Assembly: GCA_963772375.1 (NCBI GenBank)
Contig: CAVYXG010000005.1
Location: 186,001-250,000 of the forward strand
DNA: 64,000 nucleotides
Origin: DATBHM01 sp963772375
GTDB lineage: Bacteria; Actinomycetota; UBA4738; JACQTL01
Reading direction: 5' to 3'
Shown here: in pieces, positions 26,233-35,620 of the stretch
How positions within the stretch are numbered: position 1 is the stretch's first letter
Layout of the letters: each line of letters starts with the position of its first letter
Notes under the pieces: generated by a model
Seen by the model: the letters and a program-made list of their open reading frames with translations, nothing else
The model's database searches: none
Told to the model about the DNA's origin: nothing
Made by a program: the position numbers and the translations under genes

Positions 26233-27408
26233 TCAGGCGTGCAGCAGTCGTGACGCCCGGACGGCGACCTCGAGCAAGAACCTGTCCTCGGGGTCCTGGG
26301 GCCGGCGGCCGGTCCGCCGGGTGATGGCCTGCAGCCGGTGCGACACGGCCCTCGCCGACAGGTGCAGGCGCCGGGCGGTCGCCGTCACGTTGCCCCCCTC
26401 CGCGAAGTAGGCCTCGAGGGTCTCGACGAGCGGTTCGGCACCGCCCCTCGATCCCTCCAGCCCCCCGAGCGTCCGGTCGACGAGGGTCCGGAGCTCGTTC
26501 GGATCGCCGAGCAGCAGGTGGTAGACGAGCAACCCGTCGTAGGAAGCGACCGGCTCGCCGCGACCGAGGCGGCCGGCGAGCTCGAGCGCTTCCCGGGCCT
26601 GGCGGTACGAACGCACCACGCCCGCGGGGCCGGGTTCGACCCTGCCCTCGCCGACGCGCCAGGGGCCACGACCGACGTCGTCGACCGCGTGCGCGACCCG
26701 CGTCCCCGGGTCCGACGCCTCCGCCGGCACCACGCAGACCAGGCATCCCTCCTTCGTCGCGACGAGCAGCTCGTGCCCGGCGAACTCCCGGCGGACGCGG
26801 AGCTCGGCCCCCGTGTGGAGCCGCCCTCCCTCCTCGACGCCGCGATCGGCCCGCGCCACGAGGACGCGATGGGAGGCGGCCAGGCGGAACCCGAACATCT
26901 CGGCCCGCTCGCGAAGCAGTTCGGCATCGCCGGCGCCGGAGAGCAGGTCGTCGGCGAACTCCCGCCGGAGCGCCTCCTCCCGCCGGATCGCGAGCCGCTG
27001 CGCTCGCTGGTAGCCGGCGCCCAAGGCTTGCACGGTGTCGTCCGAGGACCGGAACAGCGAGTCCGCGACGGCCGCGAGCGCGTCGCTCGGAGCGCCGTCC
27101 CCACCATGGACGATCGCGCGCCACAGGCGCCAGGTGGCACTCAGGTAGAGATCGAGCAGAGCGGGGAGGTCGACGCCGCGCTCGGCGGCTCGTTCACCGA
27201 TCCGGTCGAACGCCTCGAGCTCGGGGCGACCGACCGATCTGGAGGACCGCGCGGCCTTCAGGACGGCCGGGAGGTACCCGCCGAGCAGCTCGGCGTCGAC
27301 GCCGGCGTCCTTCGCGGCCCCCTGCTCGACGCCATGGATCGTCTCGGCATCGAGATCGGCGAGCACGCGGACCTCCGACGGTCGGGAACGTTGTCCTCTC
27401 TTCGGCAT
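26233..27408 (-). CDS. PucR/CdaR-type helix-turn-helix transcriptional regulator
   Basis: A 391-residue regulator. The C-terminus (about 330-390) has LEAYFAEGGNVTATARRLHL and then SARAVSHRLQAI, the PucR-type HTH in which the hallmark is a non-tandem 'NVTATARRLHLS' helix pair. The middle resembles the GGDEF-like region seen in this family. The N-terminal 150 residues are helical and probably sense a ligand that I cannot name. It lies between the TerC gene and gltB on the same strand, with no overlap. The gene it controls is unknown; the nearest candidates are the flanking TerC gene and gltB. Confidence 0.82.
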   Translation of the reverse strand: MPKRGQRSRPSEVRVLADLDAETIHGVEQGAAKDAGVDAELLGGYLPAVLKAARSSRSVGRPELEAFDRIGERAAERGVDLPALLDLYLSATWRLWRAIVHGGDGAPSDALAAVADSLFRSSDDTVQALGAGYQRAQRLAIRREEALRREFADDLLSGAGDAELLRERAEMFGFRLAASHRVLVARADRGVEEGGRLHTGAELRVRREFAGHELLVATKEGCLVCVVPAEASDPGTRVAHAVDDVGRGPWRVGEGRVEPGPAGVVRSYRQAREALELAGRLGRGEPVASYDGLLVYHLLLGDPNELRTLVDRTLGGLEGSRGGAEPLVETLEAYFAEGGNVTATARRLHLSARAVSHRLQAITRRTGRRPQDPEDRFLLEVAVRASRLLHA

Positions 27409-27518
27409 CGAGTGGCATCTTCACCCGAGCGCGGGGGACCGCGCCGCCCAACGCCGGATCCACCGCCTTCGAACGGTCTCGCCCCAAGGAACGGTCCAGG
27501 CCAAGCTGATGACCCGTG

Positions 27519-30500
27519 TCACGCGCCCTTCGCGGCGCGGGTCCCTTCGTTCTTCCGGGTGATCGCGGCGACCTCGGGGCGAGGCTGGACGAGGCGGAAC
27601 TCGCGCTGTGCGGTCGACCAGTCGTCGAGCATTGCGAGCGCCCGGGGGCTGCCGGTCAGCGCGGCGTGCTTCGTGAGCAGCGCGCGGAGCTCGACTGCTT
27701 CGTCGTCGTCGAGCGAACGGTCCTCGACCAGCTCGTCGTTGAGATACCGGTCGAGCGTCCAGTCGGGGTCCCACACGAACGCCCGGCCGCCGGTCATGCC
27801 GGCGCCGACGTTCATCCCGACCGGACCCAGGATCACGACGGTCCCGCCGGTCATGTACTCGCAGGCGTGCTCGCCGGCGCCCTCGACGACCGCCAGGGCG
27901 CCGCTGTTGCGGATGGCGAACCGCTCCCCCACGCGGCCGTTCACGAACAGCTCGCCGCCGGTCGCGCCGTACAGCACCGTGTTCCCGGCCAGCCACGGAT
28001 CGCCGAGGTCGTCCGCCGGCGGCGTGATCACGATGCGCCCGCCGCCCATGCCCTTGCCGACGTAGTCGTTCGCCTCGCCGACCAGGTGGAACTCCACGCC
28101 CGCCGCCAGAAACGCCCCGAAGGACTGCCCCGCGTGCCCCCGGAAGGCCACCGACGCGCGTCCGGGCGGCGTTCCCTCGCCGAACACGTGGCCGATCGCC
28201 CCGCCGAGCCGGGCGCCGACGGTTCGGTCGCCGTTCCCGATCCGGTAGGCGAGTCGAATCGAACCGCCGTCGCGAACGGCAGGCCACGCATCCTCGTGAA
28301 GCCGGTCGCCGAGCGCGCTGCGCGTGCGTTGCAGCGCAAGGGTTCCGGTGAACGCCCGTTCCTCGCTCGGCGGTCCGAGGAGGACCGCCAGGTCCACGAC
28401 GTCCGCGCGGGAGCCCGTCGACCGCTGCCGCAGCAGGTCGGTCCGACCCACCGCCTCATCCAGCGAGCGGAGGCCGAGGGACGCCAGCCGCACCCGGACG
28501 TCCCCGGCCACCGCCGTGAGGTACGCCGCCACCATCTCCGGGGTGCCCGCGAACTTCTCCCGGAGCTCGGGCTTCTGGGTGGCGATCCCCACCGGGCACG
28601 TGTCGAGATGGCACGAGCGGACCATGATGCAGCCCTCCGCGAGCAACGCGGCCGTCCCGAACGAGAACTCGTCCGCCCCCAGCAGCGCCGCCGCCATCAC
28701 GTCCCGTCCGGTCTTCAGCCCGCCGTCCACGCGAACGCGAACCCGCCCGCGCAACCCGCTCTCCACGAGCGCCTGCTGCGTGTCGGCCAGGCCGATCTCC
28801 CAGGGCAGGCCGGCGTTCTTGATCGAGGACAGCGGCGAGGCGCCGGTCCCGCCGTCGGAACCGCTGATGTGCACGACCTCGGCCAGGCCCTTGGCGACGC
28901 CGGCCGCGATCGTCCCCACGCCGACCTCGGCCACGAGCTTCACGCTGACGTCCGCGGCGGGGTTCACCTGCTTGAGGTCGTAGATCAGCTGCGAGAGGTC
29001 CTCGATCGAGTAGATGTCGTGGTGCGGCGCCGGCGAGATCAGCGCCACGCCGGACTGGGTGTGCCGCAGCCGCGCGATCTCCTCGGTGACCTTGTGGCCG
29101 GGGAGCTGCCCGCCCTCGCCGGGCTTCGAGCCCTGCGCCATCTTGATCTGCAGCTCCTCGGCGAACGAGCAGTACTCCGGCGTCACGCCGAACCGGCCGC
29201 TCGCGACCTGCTTGATCTTCGAATTGCGATCGGTCCGGTAGCGGGACGGGTCCTCGCCGCCCTCGCCGGTGTTCGACCTGCCGCCGACCATGTTCAGCGC
29301 GAGCGCCAGCGTCTCGTGCGCCTCCGCCGAGATCGCGCCGTGCGAGATCGCCCCCGTCGAGAACCGTCGCAGGATCGCCGACGCCGGTTCGATCTCGTCG
29401 AGCGGCACCGGCGGGCCGGCCGGGACGAACTCCAGCAGGTCGCGGGGCTCGGCCGGCGGCCGCGAGTCGACCAGCTGCGCGAACCGCGCGTACCGCTCGG
29501 GATCGCCGGGCGACCGCACGGCCCGCTGCAGGGCGTGCGCCGCGGCCATGGCGACGTCGTCCGACTCGGGTGGCGACTCGTCCAGCTCGGACGAGTCCCC
29601 GTCCCCGGCCGCCGTCGACTTCAGCGACGCGAGCGACGGATCGACCGTCCGGTGCAGCGCCCGCACCACGTCGGGATTGGTCTCGTGATACTCGCCGCCC
29701 TTGTGGAACTTCACGAACCCCGGGCTGGAGAGCTGCGACGGAGCCGGGAACGCGGACCGGTGCCGTTCCAGCACGTCCGCCGCGACGTCCTCGAACGTCA
29801 GCCCGCCGATCGGCGACCACGAGCCCGGGAAGCACGTCCGCACGACCTCGTGCGCCAGCCCCACCGCGTCGAACGTCTGCGCCCCCCGGTAGGAGTCGAT
29901 GCACGAGATCCCCAGCTTGGCCATGACCTTCAGGACGCCCTCCTCGACGGACGTTCGCCACTGCAGCAGCGCCTCCTCCGGCGCCGACCGGGCCGCCGCC
30001 GCGACGGTCGCGAGCGCCAGCCGCGGGAACACCGCCTCCGCCCCGAACGCCAGCAGGCACGCCACGTGGTGGGACTCCCGCGCGTCGTCGGTCTGCACGA
30101 CGATCGACGTCCGGGTGCGGTGCCCGGCCCGCACCAACGCCGCGTTCACCGCGCCAACGGCCAGCAACGACGGGACCGGCGCCCGGTCCGCCGACGCCTC
30201 CTCGTCCGACACGATCTGGATCCCGCTCCCGAGCGTCGCCGCCCGGACGGCCGCCGCCGCCAGCCCCTCCACGGCCGCCCGCAGCCCGGCCGCGCCCTCG
30301 GCGATCGGCCACGTCGCGTCGAGGTGGAATCCGCCCGGCGGCCGGAACAGCAGGAACGTCGGGTACTCGAACATCGACGCCGCCTCGGGCCGTTCCCACA
30401 GCACGGGGTCGCGCGGTCCGAGGACCGTTCGGATCGAGAACACGTGGCGTTCGCGGAGGTGATCGATCGGCGGGTTCGTCACCTGCGCGAAGCGCTGCTT

Positions 30501-32012
30501 GAGGTGGTGGTACAGCGGGCGCCTCCACGACGAGAACGGCGCGATGGCCGCGTCGTCGCCCATGGAGTACGTCGGTTCCTTGCCCTCCCCGGCCGCCGGC
30601 CGCAGCACCAACGACAGCTCTTCACGGGTGTAGCCGTGGAGCGACTGCAGGCACCCGAGGTCATCGACCGGGGGCGCCAGAGGATCGCCCGCCGACTGCC
30701 TCGAGATCTCCTTGTCCGCCCAGTCGCCGTAGGAACGCCGCGACGCCACGCGCCGGACCGGGTCGAGCTGCAGGCCGCCATCCGAGGGGTCCACCACCAG
30801 CATCTGCCCGGGCCCGAGCTTCCCTCGCCGGACCCGGCCGCGGCCGCTCAGTTCGACCGACCCCGCCTCCGACGAGCAGGCCACCAGCCCGTCCTCGGTC
30901 GCGTACCACCGCATGGGCCGCAGGCCGTTCCGGTCGAGGCACGCTCCGACGCGGACGCCGTCGGTGAACACGAGCGCGGCCGGCCCGTCCCAGGGTTCCA
31001 TGAGCGCAGCGTGCCACCGGTAGAACCCCCGCACGTCCCCGTCGAGGTCGGGCAGTCCCTCCCACGCGGCCGGGACGAGCATGGCCATCACCTGACGGAC
31101 GTCGCGCGGCTCGTCGGGATCGGCGCCCTCCCGGGTCAGCAGCTCGACCGCGTTGTCGAGCATCGCCGAGTCGCTCCCGGACTCGTCGATGGCCGGCCGG
31201 AGCAGCTCCTCGTCGAGGATCGATGCAGTGCCCAGCCGGCCCTCGCGGCCGCGCATCCGGTGGACGTTGCCGCTGATCGTGTTGATCTCGCCGTTGTGGC
31301 AGAGCATCCGGAACGGCTGTGCGCGTTCCCACGTGGGCGTCGTGTTCGTCGAATACCGCTGGTGGAACAGGGCGAACGACGACGCCACCCGGGGATCGGC
31401 GAGGTCGGCGTAGAAGTGCGCCAGCTCGTCGGCCGCGACGAGCGCCTTGTAGGTCACCGTCAGGAACGAGCACGAAGCGACGTACACCGACCCCGGGGCG
31501 AGGTCGCGCGCCGACGACTCCAGGCGGCGCCGGGCCCGGTGGCACGCCCGTTCGGCCCGTTCCACCGAGCGGTCGCGCGGCCCGACGAACAGCGCCTGCA
31601 CGATCCGGGGCCGGGTCTCCCGCGCGCGGCGGCCCAGCGCCGACGGGTCCACGCGCACCTCGCGCCACGCCACGACCTCGATGCCCTCCGCGCGGAACGA
31701 CCGGTCGGTCAGGCGGCGGAGGTCGGCGTCGGCGATCGACGGGCGCTGGAACAGCATCGCCACCCCGAGGCTGTCGGGTTCGAGATGCGGGACGCGCAGC
31801 CGGGCGAGCTCGGCGGCGAGCAGCGCGCGGGGGATCTGCAGCAGCACGCCGGCCCCGTCGCCCGTCTTCGCGTCGGCGTCGGTGGCGCCCCGGTGGCGCA
31901 CGCGGCACAGCGCCTCGAGGGCGCGTTCCACCACGTCGCGGCTCGCCGATCCGGCCGCGTCCGCGACGAAGCCGGTACCGCAGGCGTCGCGCTCGCGCTC
32001 GCTGGGATGCAC
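27519..32012 (-). CDS. gltB: Glutamate synthase large subunit
   Basis: NADPH-type GOGAT alpha subunit, transferring the glutamine amide to 2-oxoglutarate. The protein has 1497 residues. The nucleophile Cys11 in DACGTGFVAD becomes N-terminal after removal of a 10-residue propeptide. The glutaminase domain spans about 11-400. FMN-binding synthase motifs (QVASGRFGV, GSDGGTGASPL) lie in the centre. CHLDTCPVG ligates the 3Fe-4S cluster. The C-terminal beta-helix has the Gly-rich repeats (GKGMGGGRIVI). The start is GTG with GAGAGGAGG upstream. The small subunit gene gltD is not in the window. A strong promoter and a structured leader with a short ORF precede it. Confidence 0.95.
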   Translation of the reverse strand: MHPSERERDACGTGFVADAAGSASRDVVERALEALCRVRHRGATDADAKTGDGAGVLLQIPRALLAAELARLRVPHLEPDSLGVAMLFQRPSIADADLRRLTDRSFRAEGIEVVAWREVRVDPSALGRRARETRPRIVQALFVGPRDRSVERAERACHRARRRLESSARDLAPGSVYVASCSFLTVTYKALVAADELAHFYADLADPRVASSFALFHQRYSTNTTPTWERAQPFRMLCHNGEINTISGNVHRMRGREGRLGTASILDEELLRPAIDESGSDSAMLDNAVELLTREGADPDEPRDVRQVMAMLVPAAWEGLPDLDGDVRGFYRWHAALMEPWDGPAALVFTDGVRVGACLDRNGLRPMRWYATEDGLVACSSEAGSVELSGRGRVRRGKLGPGQMLVVDPSDGGLQLDPVRRVASRRSYGDWADKEISRQSAGDPLAPPVDDLGCLQSLHGYTREELSLVLRPAAGEGKEPTYSMGDDAAIAPFSSWRRPLYHHLKQRFAQVTNPPIDHLRERHVFSIRTVLGPRDPVLWERPEAASMFEYPTFLLFRPPGGFHLDATWPIAEGAAGLRAAVEGLAAAAVRAATLGSGIQIVSDEEASADRAPVPSLLAVGAVNAALVRAGHRTRTSIVVQTDDARESHHVACLLAFGAEAVFPRLALATVAAAARSAPEEALLQWRTSVEEGVLKVMAKLGISCIDSYRGAQTFDAVGLAHEVVRTCFPGSWSPIGGLTFEDVAADVLERHRSAFPAPSQLSSPGFVKFHKGGEYHETNPDVVRALHRTVDPSLASLKSTAAGDGDSSELDESPPESDDVAMAAAHALQRAVRSPGDPERYARFAQLVDSRPPAEPRDLLEFVPAGPPVPLDEIEPASAILRRFSTGAISHGAISAEAHETLALALNMVGGRSNTGEGGEDPSRYRTDRNSKIKQVASGRFGVTPEYCSFAEELQIKMAQGSKPGEGGQLPGHKVTEEIARLRHTQSGVALISPAPHHDIYSIEDLSQLIYDLKQVNPAADVSVKLVAEVGVGTIAAGVAKGLAEVVHISGSDGGTGASPLSSIKNAGLPWEIGLADTQQALVESGLRGRVRVRVDGGLKTGRDVMAAALLGADEFSFGTAALLAEGCIMVRSCHLDTCPVGIATQKPELREKFAGTPEMVAAYLTAVAGDVRVRLASLGLRSLDEAVGRTDLLRQRSTGSRADVVDLAVLLGPPSEERAFTGTLALQRTRSALGDRLHEDAWPAVRDGGSIRLAYRIGNGDRTVGARLGGAIGHVFGEGTPPGRASVAFRGHAGQSFGAFLAAGVEFHLVGEANDYVGKGMGGGRIVITPPADDLGDPWLAGNTVLYGATGGELFVNGRVGERFAIRNSGALAVVEGAGEHACEYMTGGTVVILGPVGMNVGAGMTGGRAFVWDPDWTLDRYLNDELVEDRSLDDDEAVELRALLTKHAALTGSPRALAMLDDWSTAQREFRLVQPRPEVAAITRKNEGTRAAKGA

Positions 32013-32051
32013 GTCGCCTCCTCTCGCCTCACCCGGCGCCCGATATGACGA

Positions 32052-32111
32052 GACCCCCCGGATACCCGGGAGGTCCCTGGTGCGCGGAACGGGGAACGAC
32101 CCCGCCCGCGC
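32052..32111 (-). promoter_or_regulatory. Leader hairpins between the short ORF and gltB
   Basis: Immediately after the leader-ORF stop, hairpin 1 (32111-32082) pairs GCGCGG with CCGCGC and CGGGG with CCCCG. Hairpin 2 (32075-32052) pairs GACC-CCCGG with CCGGG-GGTC around GTAT. Neither is followed by a T-run. The layout (leader ORF, then two stems, then gene) mirrors the trp and ilv leaders. Confidence 0.55.
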
Positions 32112-32168
32112 CTAGACGGCTCGTACGGCCTTGCTGCTGCTCTTCGAGACGCCCCTTCTGTCGCGCAT
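32112..32168 (-). CDS. Putative 18-residue leader peptide of gltB
   Basis: ATG at 32168, a few bases after the expected transcription start, encodes 18 residues ending in TAG, directly followed by hairpins. The peptide is rich in Arg (four, including the rare AGA and AGG) and Ser (four, three of them consecutive AGC codons), with no Glu or Gln. No ribosome site precedes it. By position it resembles attenuation leaders, but the amino acid sensed, if any, is unclear. Confidence 0.45.
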   Translation of the reverse strand: MRDRRGVSKSSSKAVRAV

Positions 32169-32179
32169 GTTGGAGGCGG

Positions 32180-32207
32180 AGTATAGGGGTCGATGCCGGG
32201 ATGTCAA
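32180..32207 (-). promoter_or_regulatory. Strong sigma70-type promoter of gltB
   Basis: On the minus strand TTGACA (32207-32202) matches the -35 consensus exactly and TATACT (32185-32180) matches five of six -10 bases, with a 16-bp spacer. It is among the best promoters in the window. It places the transcription start near 32173, about 160 nt upstream of the gltB start codon. Confidence 0.75.
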
Positions 32208-32342
32208 ACCAAGCCCTCCGGGATGGGCCGAACCGCGCACGGATATTCCATCTCGTTTCGGGACAAGGGCCGCGAAAACGCAGCCGAACGAACGGAGGCG
32301 GGCGTTCGAGCCTCCGGGCGCGGACACGCCGAGCCACGGGAC

Positions 32343-32552
32343 TCAGGCCACGCGCGCGGTTTCCGACGGGTGCGTGCGGGCCGTGAGCGACGTGTGCCGC
32401 ACGATCTGGATCCCGCCGCCGATCGCCTCGGCCCGGCGGCAGGCCTCCACGACCGCCTCGCCGAGCTCCCCCGGACCGAACGAGCCGAGCACCTCGCTCA
32501 CGCGCTGCCCGCTCTCGTCATGCGTGGTGACGAGCACGTCCCACAATGCCAT
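32343..32552 (-). CDS. Small protein of unknown function
   Basis: A 69-residue protein starting MALWDVLVTTHDESGQ, with AAGGAGCGAC before the ATG, so it is probably translated. I do not recognise it. It has a beta-strand-like start, an alanine/glutamate helix (ELGEAVVEACRRAEAIGGG) and another strand (IQIVRHT), the outline of a small alpha/beta fold. It lies 140 nt upstream of the gltB promoter on the same strand. An 8-bp inverted repeat (CCCGTCGG/CCGACGGG) flanks its 5' untranslated region at 32562-32626. Confidence 0.6.
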   Translation of the reverse strand: MALWDVLVTTHDESGQRVSEVLGSFGPGELGEAVVEACRRAEAIGGGIQIVRHTSLTARTHPSETARVA

Positions 32553-32742
32553 GTCGCTCCTTCCCGTCGGGCTCGAACCCTGCTGGTTCCGCATGTGACG
32601 GTATTCCCCATCCGTTTGCCGACGGGTTTCCTCGTTGTGAACTCTGTGTAACGAAGCCCGATCGAGGTTCCGCCTTCACGTTCCGGGTGCGTCGTGCATT
32701 CATGTTCGAGTCCGGAGCTCATCGGCCGAGACTGGGGTCAGC

Positions 32743-33665
32743 ATGTCGAACCTGGGGCGGCGGTGGATGGCCGTCGGGTCTCGGAGACAGACGGCTTGGA
32801 TCCCGCGTCGGATGCCCGACGTCGTGGCATTGGTCGTGACTGCTCTTTGTGGCGATTGCGTGCGGAAGCCCGTCTGCGAAACCGGAAGTTGGGGGATCGA
32901 CCGCGTCTGTGGTCAAACACCGCTCCCGCAACGACCACCGGCGTGGCAACGACACCACCCACGTCCGCCGCCGGCTCAGCAGTCAAGGTCGTGGCATTGG
33001 GCGACTCCGACACGACCGGCGCCGGCGATCCGACCGGTGTTGGTTGGGTGGGCGACTACGCGAAGCTGCTCGAGCAGCAGCTCGGCGAACCAGTCACCGT
33101 GCAGAACCTGGCCGTGGACGGCAAGTCGAGCGACGTCCTGCTCCAGGAACTGCATTCGGACCAGACGACCCAGCAGGCGGTGTCCAGCGCACAGATCGTC
33201 CTCATCGGGATCGGTGGCGCGGACCTCAACGCCGGAGATGACCAGCTCCAGGCCGGTGCCTGCAAGGGGAAGCAGTGCTACGTCCCGGTCCTTCGCCGGT
33301 TCGGCCGCAACTTCGACTTGATCGTGTCGCGAGTTCGAGCGCTCGGCCACGCGCCGACCGCCGTCAGGGCCATCACGCTGCCGAACGCGCTTCCCGGGGC
33401 CGAAAGCGTGATCCCGCCGTTCGTCACCCCCGAGATCACCCTGTACCAGGCCGGCACCGAGCTGCACATCATCTGCCGGGCGATGAGCAGATACGGGGGG
33501 AAGTGCGTCGACGTGCTCCATGCGTTCAATGGGCCCGAGGGAACCCAGAACGCGTACGCGGCCGGACTCCTGAACCTCCAGGACTGCTGCTACGCGAGCA
33601 CGAAAGGGCAGCACCTCATCGCTCAGCTGCTCGTCCGCACCGGGCTCGCGCCGTTTCGCCAATGA
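32743..33665 (+). CDS. SGNH/GDSL-hydrolase-like lipoprotein, reading frame shifted twice
   Basis: From about 32950 to the stop at 33665 one frame encodes an SGNH-like domain: VVALGDSDTTG holds the GDS serine and IGIGGADLN stands at the GxND position. The start of this frame is nonsense-like. Joining three frames at TTT (32846-32848) and AAA (32915-32917), one base less each time, gives a coherent lipoprotein: MPDVVALVVTALVAIACGSP, a Thr/Pro-rich linker, then the hydrolase. About 283-306 residues would result. Either the gene is broken or the assembly has two homopolymer insertions. Near the C-terminus the usual Asp-x-x-His is replaced by DCCY, so activity is uncertain in any case. Confidence 0.65.
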
Positions 33666-33800
33666 GCGATATCGCAGGCCCGATGGGCGTGGGATTGCGT
33701 CCCTGCTGACCTGTGGAACGAACCGAGACCGGGCTCCGGTCAGAACAGGGCCCGGGGCCCCCCGGTACACTCCGCTGCCCGACCACGGAGCGAGGCGACC

Positions 33801-35504
33801 ATGACCACAACCGACCCCACCCGCCCGCGCAGCCGCGACGTGACCGAGGGACCCGAACGCGCGCCCGCCCGCGCGATGCTCCGGGCGGTCGGGTTCGGCG
33901 ACGAGGACTTCTCCAAGCCCCAGGTCGGCGTCGCGTCGTCGTGGAACGAGGTCACCCCGTGCAACGTGCACCTCGATCGCCTTGCGGCGCAAGCGAAGGA
34001 GGGCGCCCGCGAAGCCGGCGCCGTGCCCATCCAGTTCACGACGATCGCGGTCTCCGACGGCATCGCGATGGGCCACGAGGGGATGCGGGCGTCGCTCGTG
34101 TCCCGCGAGGTCATCGCGGACTCGGTCGAGCTCGTGATGCACGCCGAGCGCATGGACGGCATGGTGACGATCGCCGGCTGCGACAAGAGCCTCCCCGGGA
34201 TGCTCATGGCGGCCGCCCGGCTGAACCTGCCGTCGGTGTTCCTGTACGGCGGCACGATCCTGCCCGGCCACTGGCAGGGCCGCGACGTCACGATCCAGGA
34301 TGTGTTCGAGGGCGTCGGGGCGCACGCCGCCGGCCGCATGACCGACGACGAGCTGCACGAGCTCGAATCCGCCGCATGCCCGGGGCCCGGTTCCTGCGCC
34401 GGCATGTACACGGCGAACACGATGGCGACGGCGGCCGAGGCGCTCGGGATGTCGCTCCCGGGCTCGGCCTCTCCGCCGGCCGTCGATCCCCGCCGGGACG
34501 GATTCGCGAAGGCGTCGGGCGCGGCCGTCGTGGAATGCCTCCGGAACGGCCTCCGGCCGAGGGACGTCCTCACGCGGGAGGCGTTCGAGAACGCGATCAC
34601 CGTCGTGATGGCCTGCGGCGGCTCGACGAACGCCGTTTTGCACCTGCTGGCGATCGCCTCGGAGGCTGGCGTCGAGCTCGAGCTCGCCGACTTCGACCGG
34701 ATCAGCCGGCGAACGCCGCACATCGGCGACGTGCGCCCCGCGGGGCGGTTCGTGATGAGCGACCTCGACCGCGTGGGGGGAGTTCCCGTCCTGATGCGCG
34801 AGCTGCTCGACGCCGGACTCCTGCACGGCGACGCCGTCACCGTGACCGGCGGGACCGTCGCGGAGAACCTGGCCGAGCTCCGGCCGGGCGACCCCGACGG
34901 AGACGTGATCCGGCCGATGGACGCGCCGATCCACGGCCACGGAGGGCTGGCGGTGCTGACCGGCTCACTGGCTCCCGACGGCGCCGTCGTGAAGGTCGTG
35001 GGCATGGAGGGCCGGACGTTCCGGGGAACCGCGCGGGTGTTCGACTCGGAGGAGGCGGCCTTCGAGGCGGTCACCCACGGACGGATCGTCGCCGGCGACG
35101 TCGTCGTGATCCGGTACGAGGGGCCGAGGGGCGGGCCGGGGATGCGCGAGATGCTCGCCGTGACCGGCGCGATCGTCGGCGCGGGGCTCGGCCGGGACGT
35201 CGCGCTCGTCACGGACGGACGGTTCAGCGGCGCCTCGCACGGGTTCGCGGTCGGCCACGTCGCGCCGGAGGCGGCGGTCGGCGGGCCGCTCGGCCTCGTC
35301 GAGGACGGCGACGCGATCGTGCTCGACGTGGACGAACGGCGGCTCGACGTGGAGCTCGCCGACGACGAGCTGGAACGCCGCCGCGCGGGCTGGAAGGCCC
35401 CGGCGCCCCGGTACACGACTGGCGCCCTCGCCAAGTACGCGCGCCTGGTCTCCACCGCGGCGCGCGGCGCTGTGTGCTCCGCCGACGGAGACCGGACGCC
35501 GTAA
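33801..35504 (+). CDS. ilvD: Dihydroxy-acid dehydratase
   Basis: Fe-S dehydratase forming 2-oxoisovalerate and 3-methyl-2-oxovalerate in valine, leucine and isoleucine synthesis. The protein has 567 residues. Cluster cysteines are Cys54 (TPCNVHL), Cys127 (AGCDKSLPGM) and Cys193/199 in ACPGPGSCAGMYTANTM. VTDGRFSGASHG lies near the C-terminus as usual. ATG 33801 follows GGAGCGAGGCG. It is upstream of the branched-chain attenuator, so unless read-through matters it is controlled separately from ilvB-cimA. Confidence 0.95.
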   Translation: MTTTDPTRPRSRDVTEGPERAPARAMLRAVGFGDEDFSKPQVGVASSWNEVTPCNVHLDRLAAQAKEGAREAGAVPIQFTTIAVSDGIAMGHEGMRASLVSREVIADSVELVMHAERMDGMVTIAGCDKSLPGMLMAAARLNLPSVFLYGGTILPGHWQGRDVTIQDVFEGVGAHAAGRMTDDELHELESAACPGPGSCAGMYTANTMATAAEALGMSLPGSASPPAVDPRRDGFAKASGAAVVECLRNGLRPRDVLTREAFENAITVVMACGGSTNAVLHLLAIASEAGVELELADFDRISRRTPHIGDVRPAGRFVMSDLDRVGGVPVLMRELLDAGLLHGDAVTVTGGTVAENLAELRPGDPDGDVIRPMDAPIHGHGGLAVLTGSLAPDGAVVKVVGMEGRTFRGTARVFDSEEAAFEAVTHGRIVAGDVVVIRYEGPRGGPGMREMLAVTGAIVGAGLGRDVALVTDGRFSGASHGFAVGHVAPEAAVGGPLGLVEDGDAIVLDVDERRLDVELADDELERRRAGWKAPAPRYTTGALAKYARLVSTAARGAVCSADGDRTP

Positions 35505-35582
35505 GAGGATTCGGCACCGATGGGAACCCTTGCAGCGCAAGAGCGCTCGTCGCCGTTCGCCGAACGTTCACCCGCGAATGGG

Positions 35583-35610
35583 TTGACAGTTCCAACCGTC
35601 CGCGTATCCT
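35583..35610 (+). promoter_or_regulatory. Promoter of the ilv-leu operon
   Basis: TTGACA at 35583-35588, an exact -35 consensus, and TATCCT at 35605-35610, with a 16-bp spacer. Transcription would start about 35617, a few bases before the leader ATG at 35621. It lies 80 bp after ilvD and gives the ilvB-cimA genes their own start. Confidence 0.75.
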
Positions 35611-35620
35611 CTGTTGCAAC

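Noticed and set aside
32562..32626. tRNA-like sequence on the minus strand (CCCGTCG/CGACGGG ends with GGGTTCGAGCCC)
   Set aside because: The element is only about 64 nt, and the GTTCGA part does not sit in a 5-bp T-stem with the right spacing; no anticodon arm can be drawn. It is better read as a hairpin in front of the 69-residue gene.
32743..33665. Treating the SGNH gene as beginning at 32694 in a single frame
   Set aside because: The N-terminal 90 residues of that frame have Arg-rich nonsense composition and no signal peptide, while another frame contains a lipoprotein signal.
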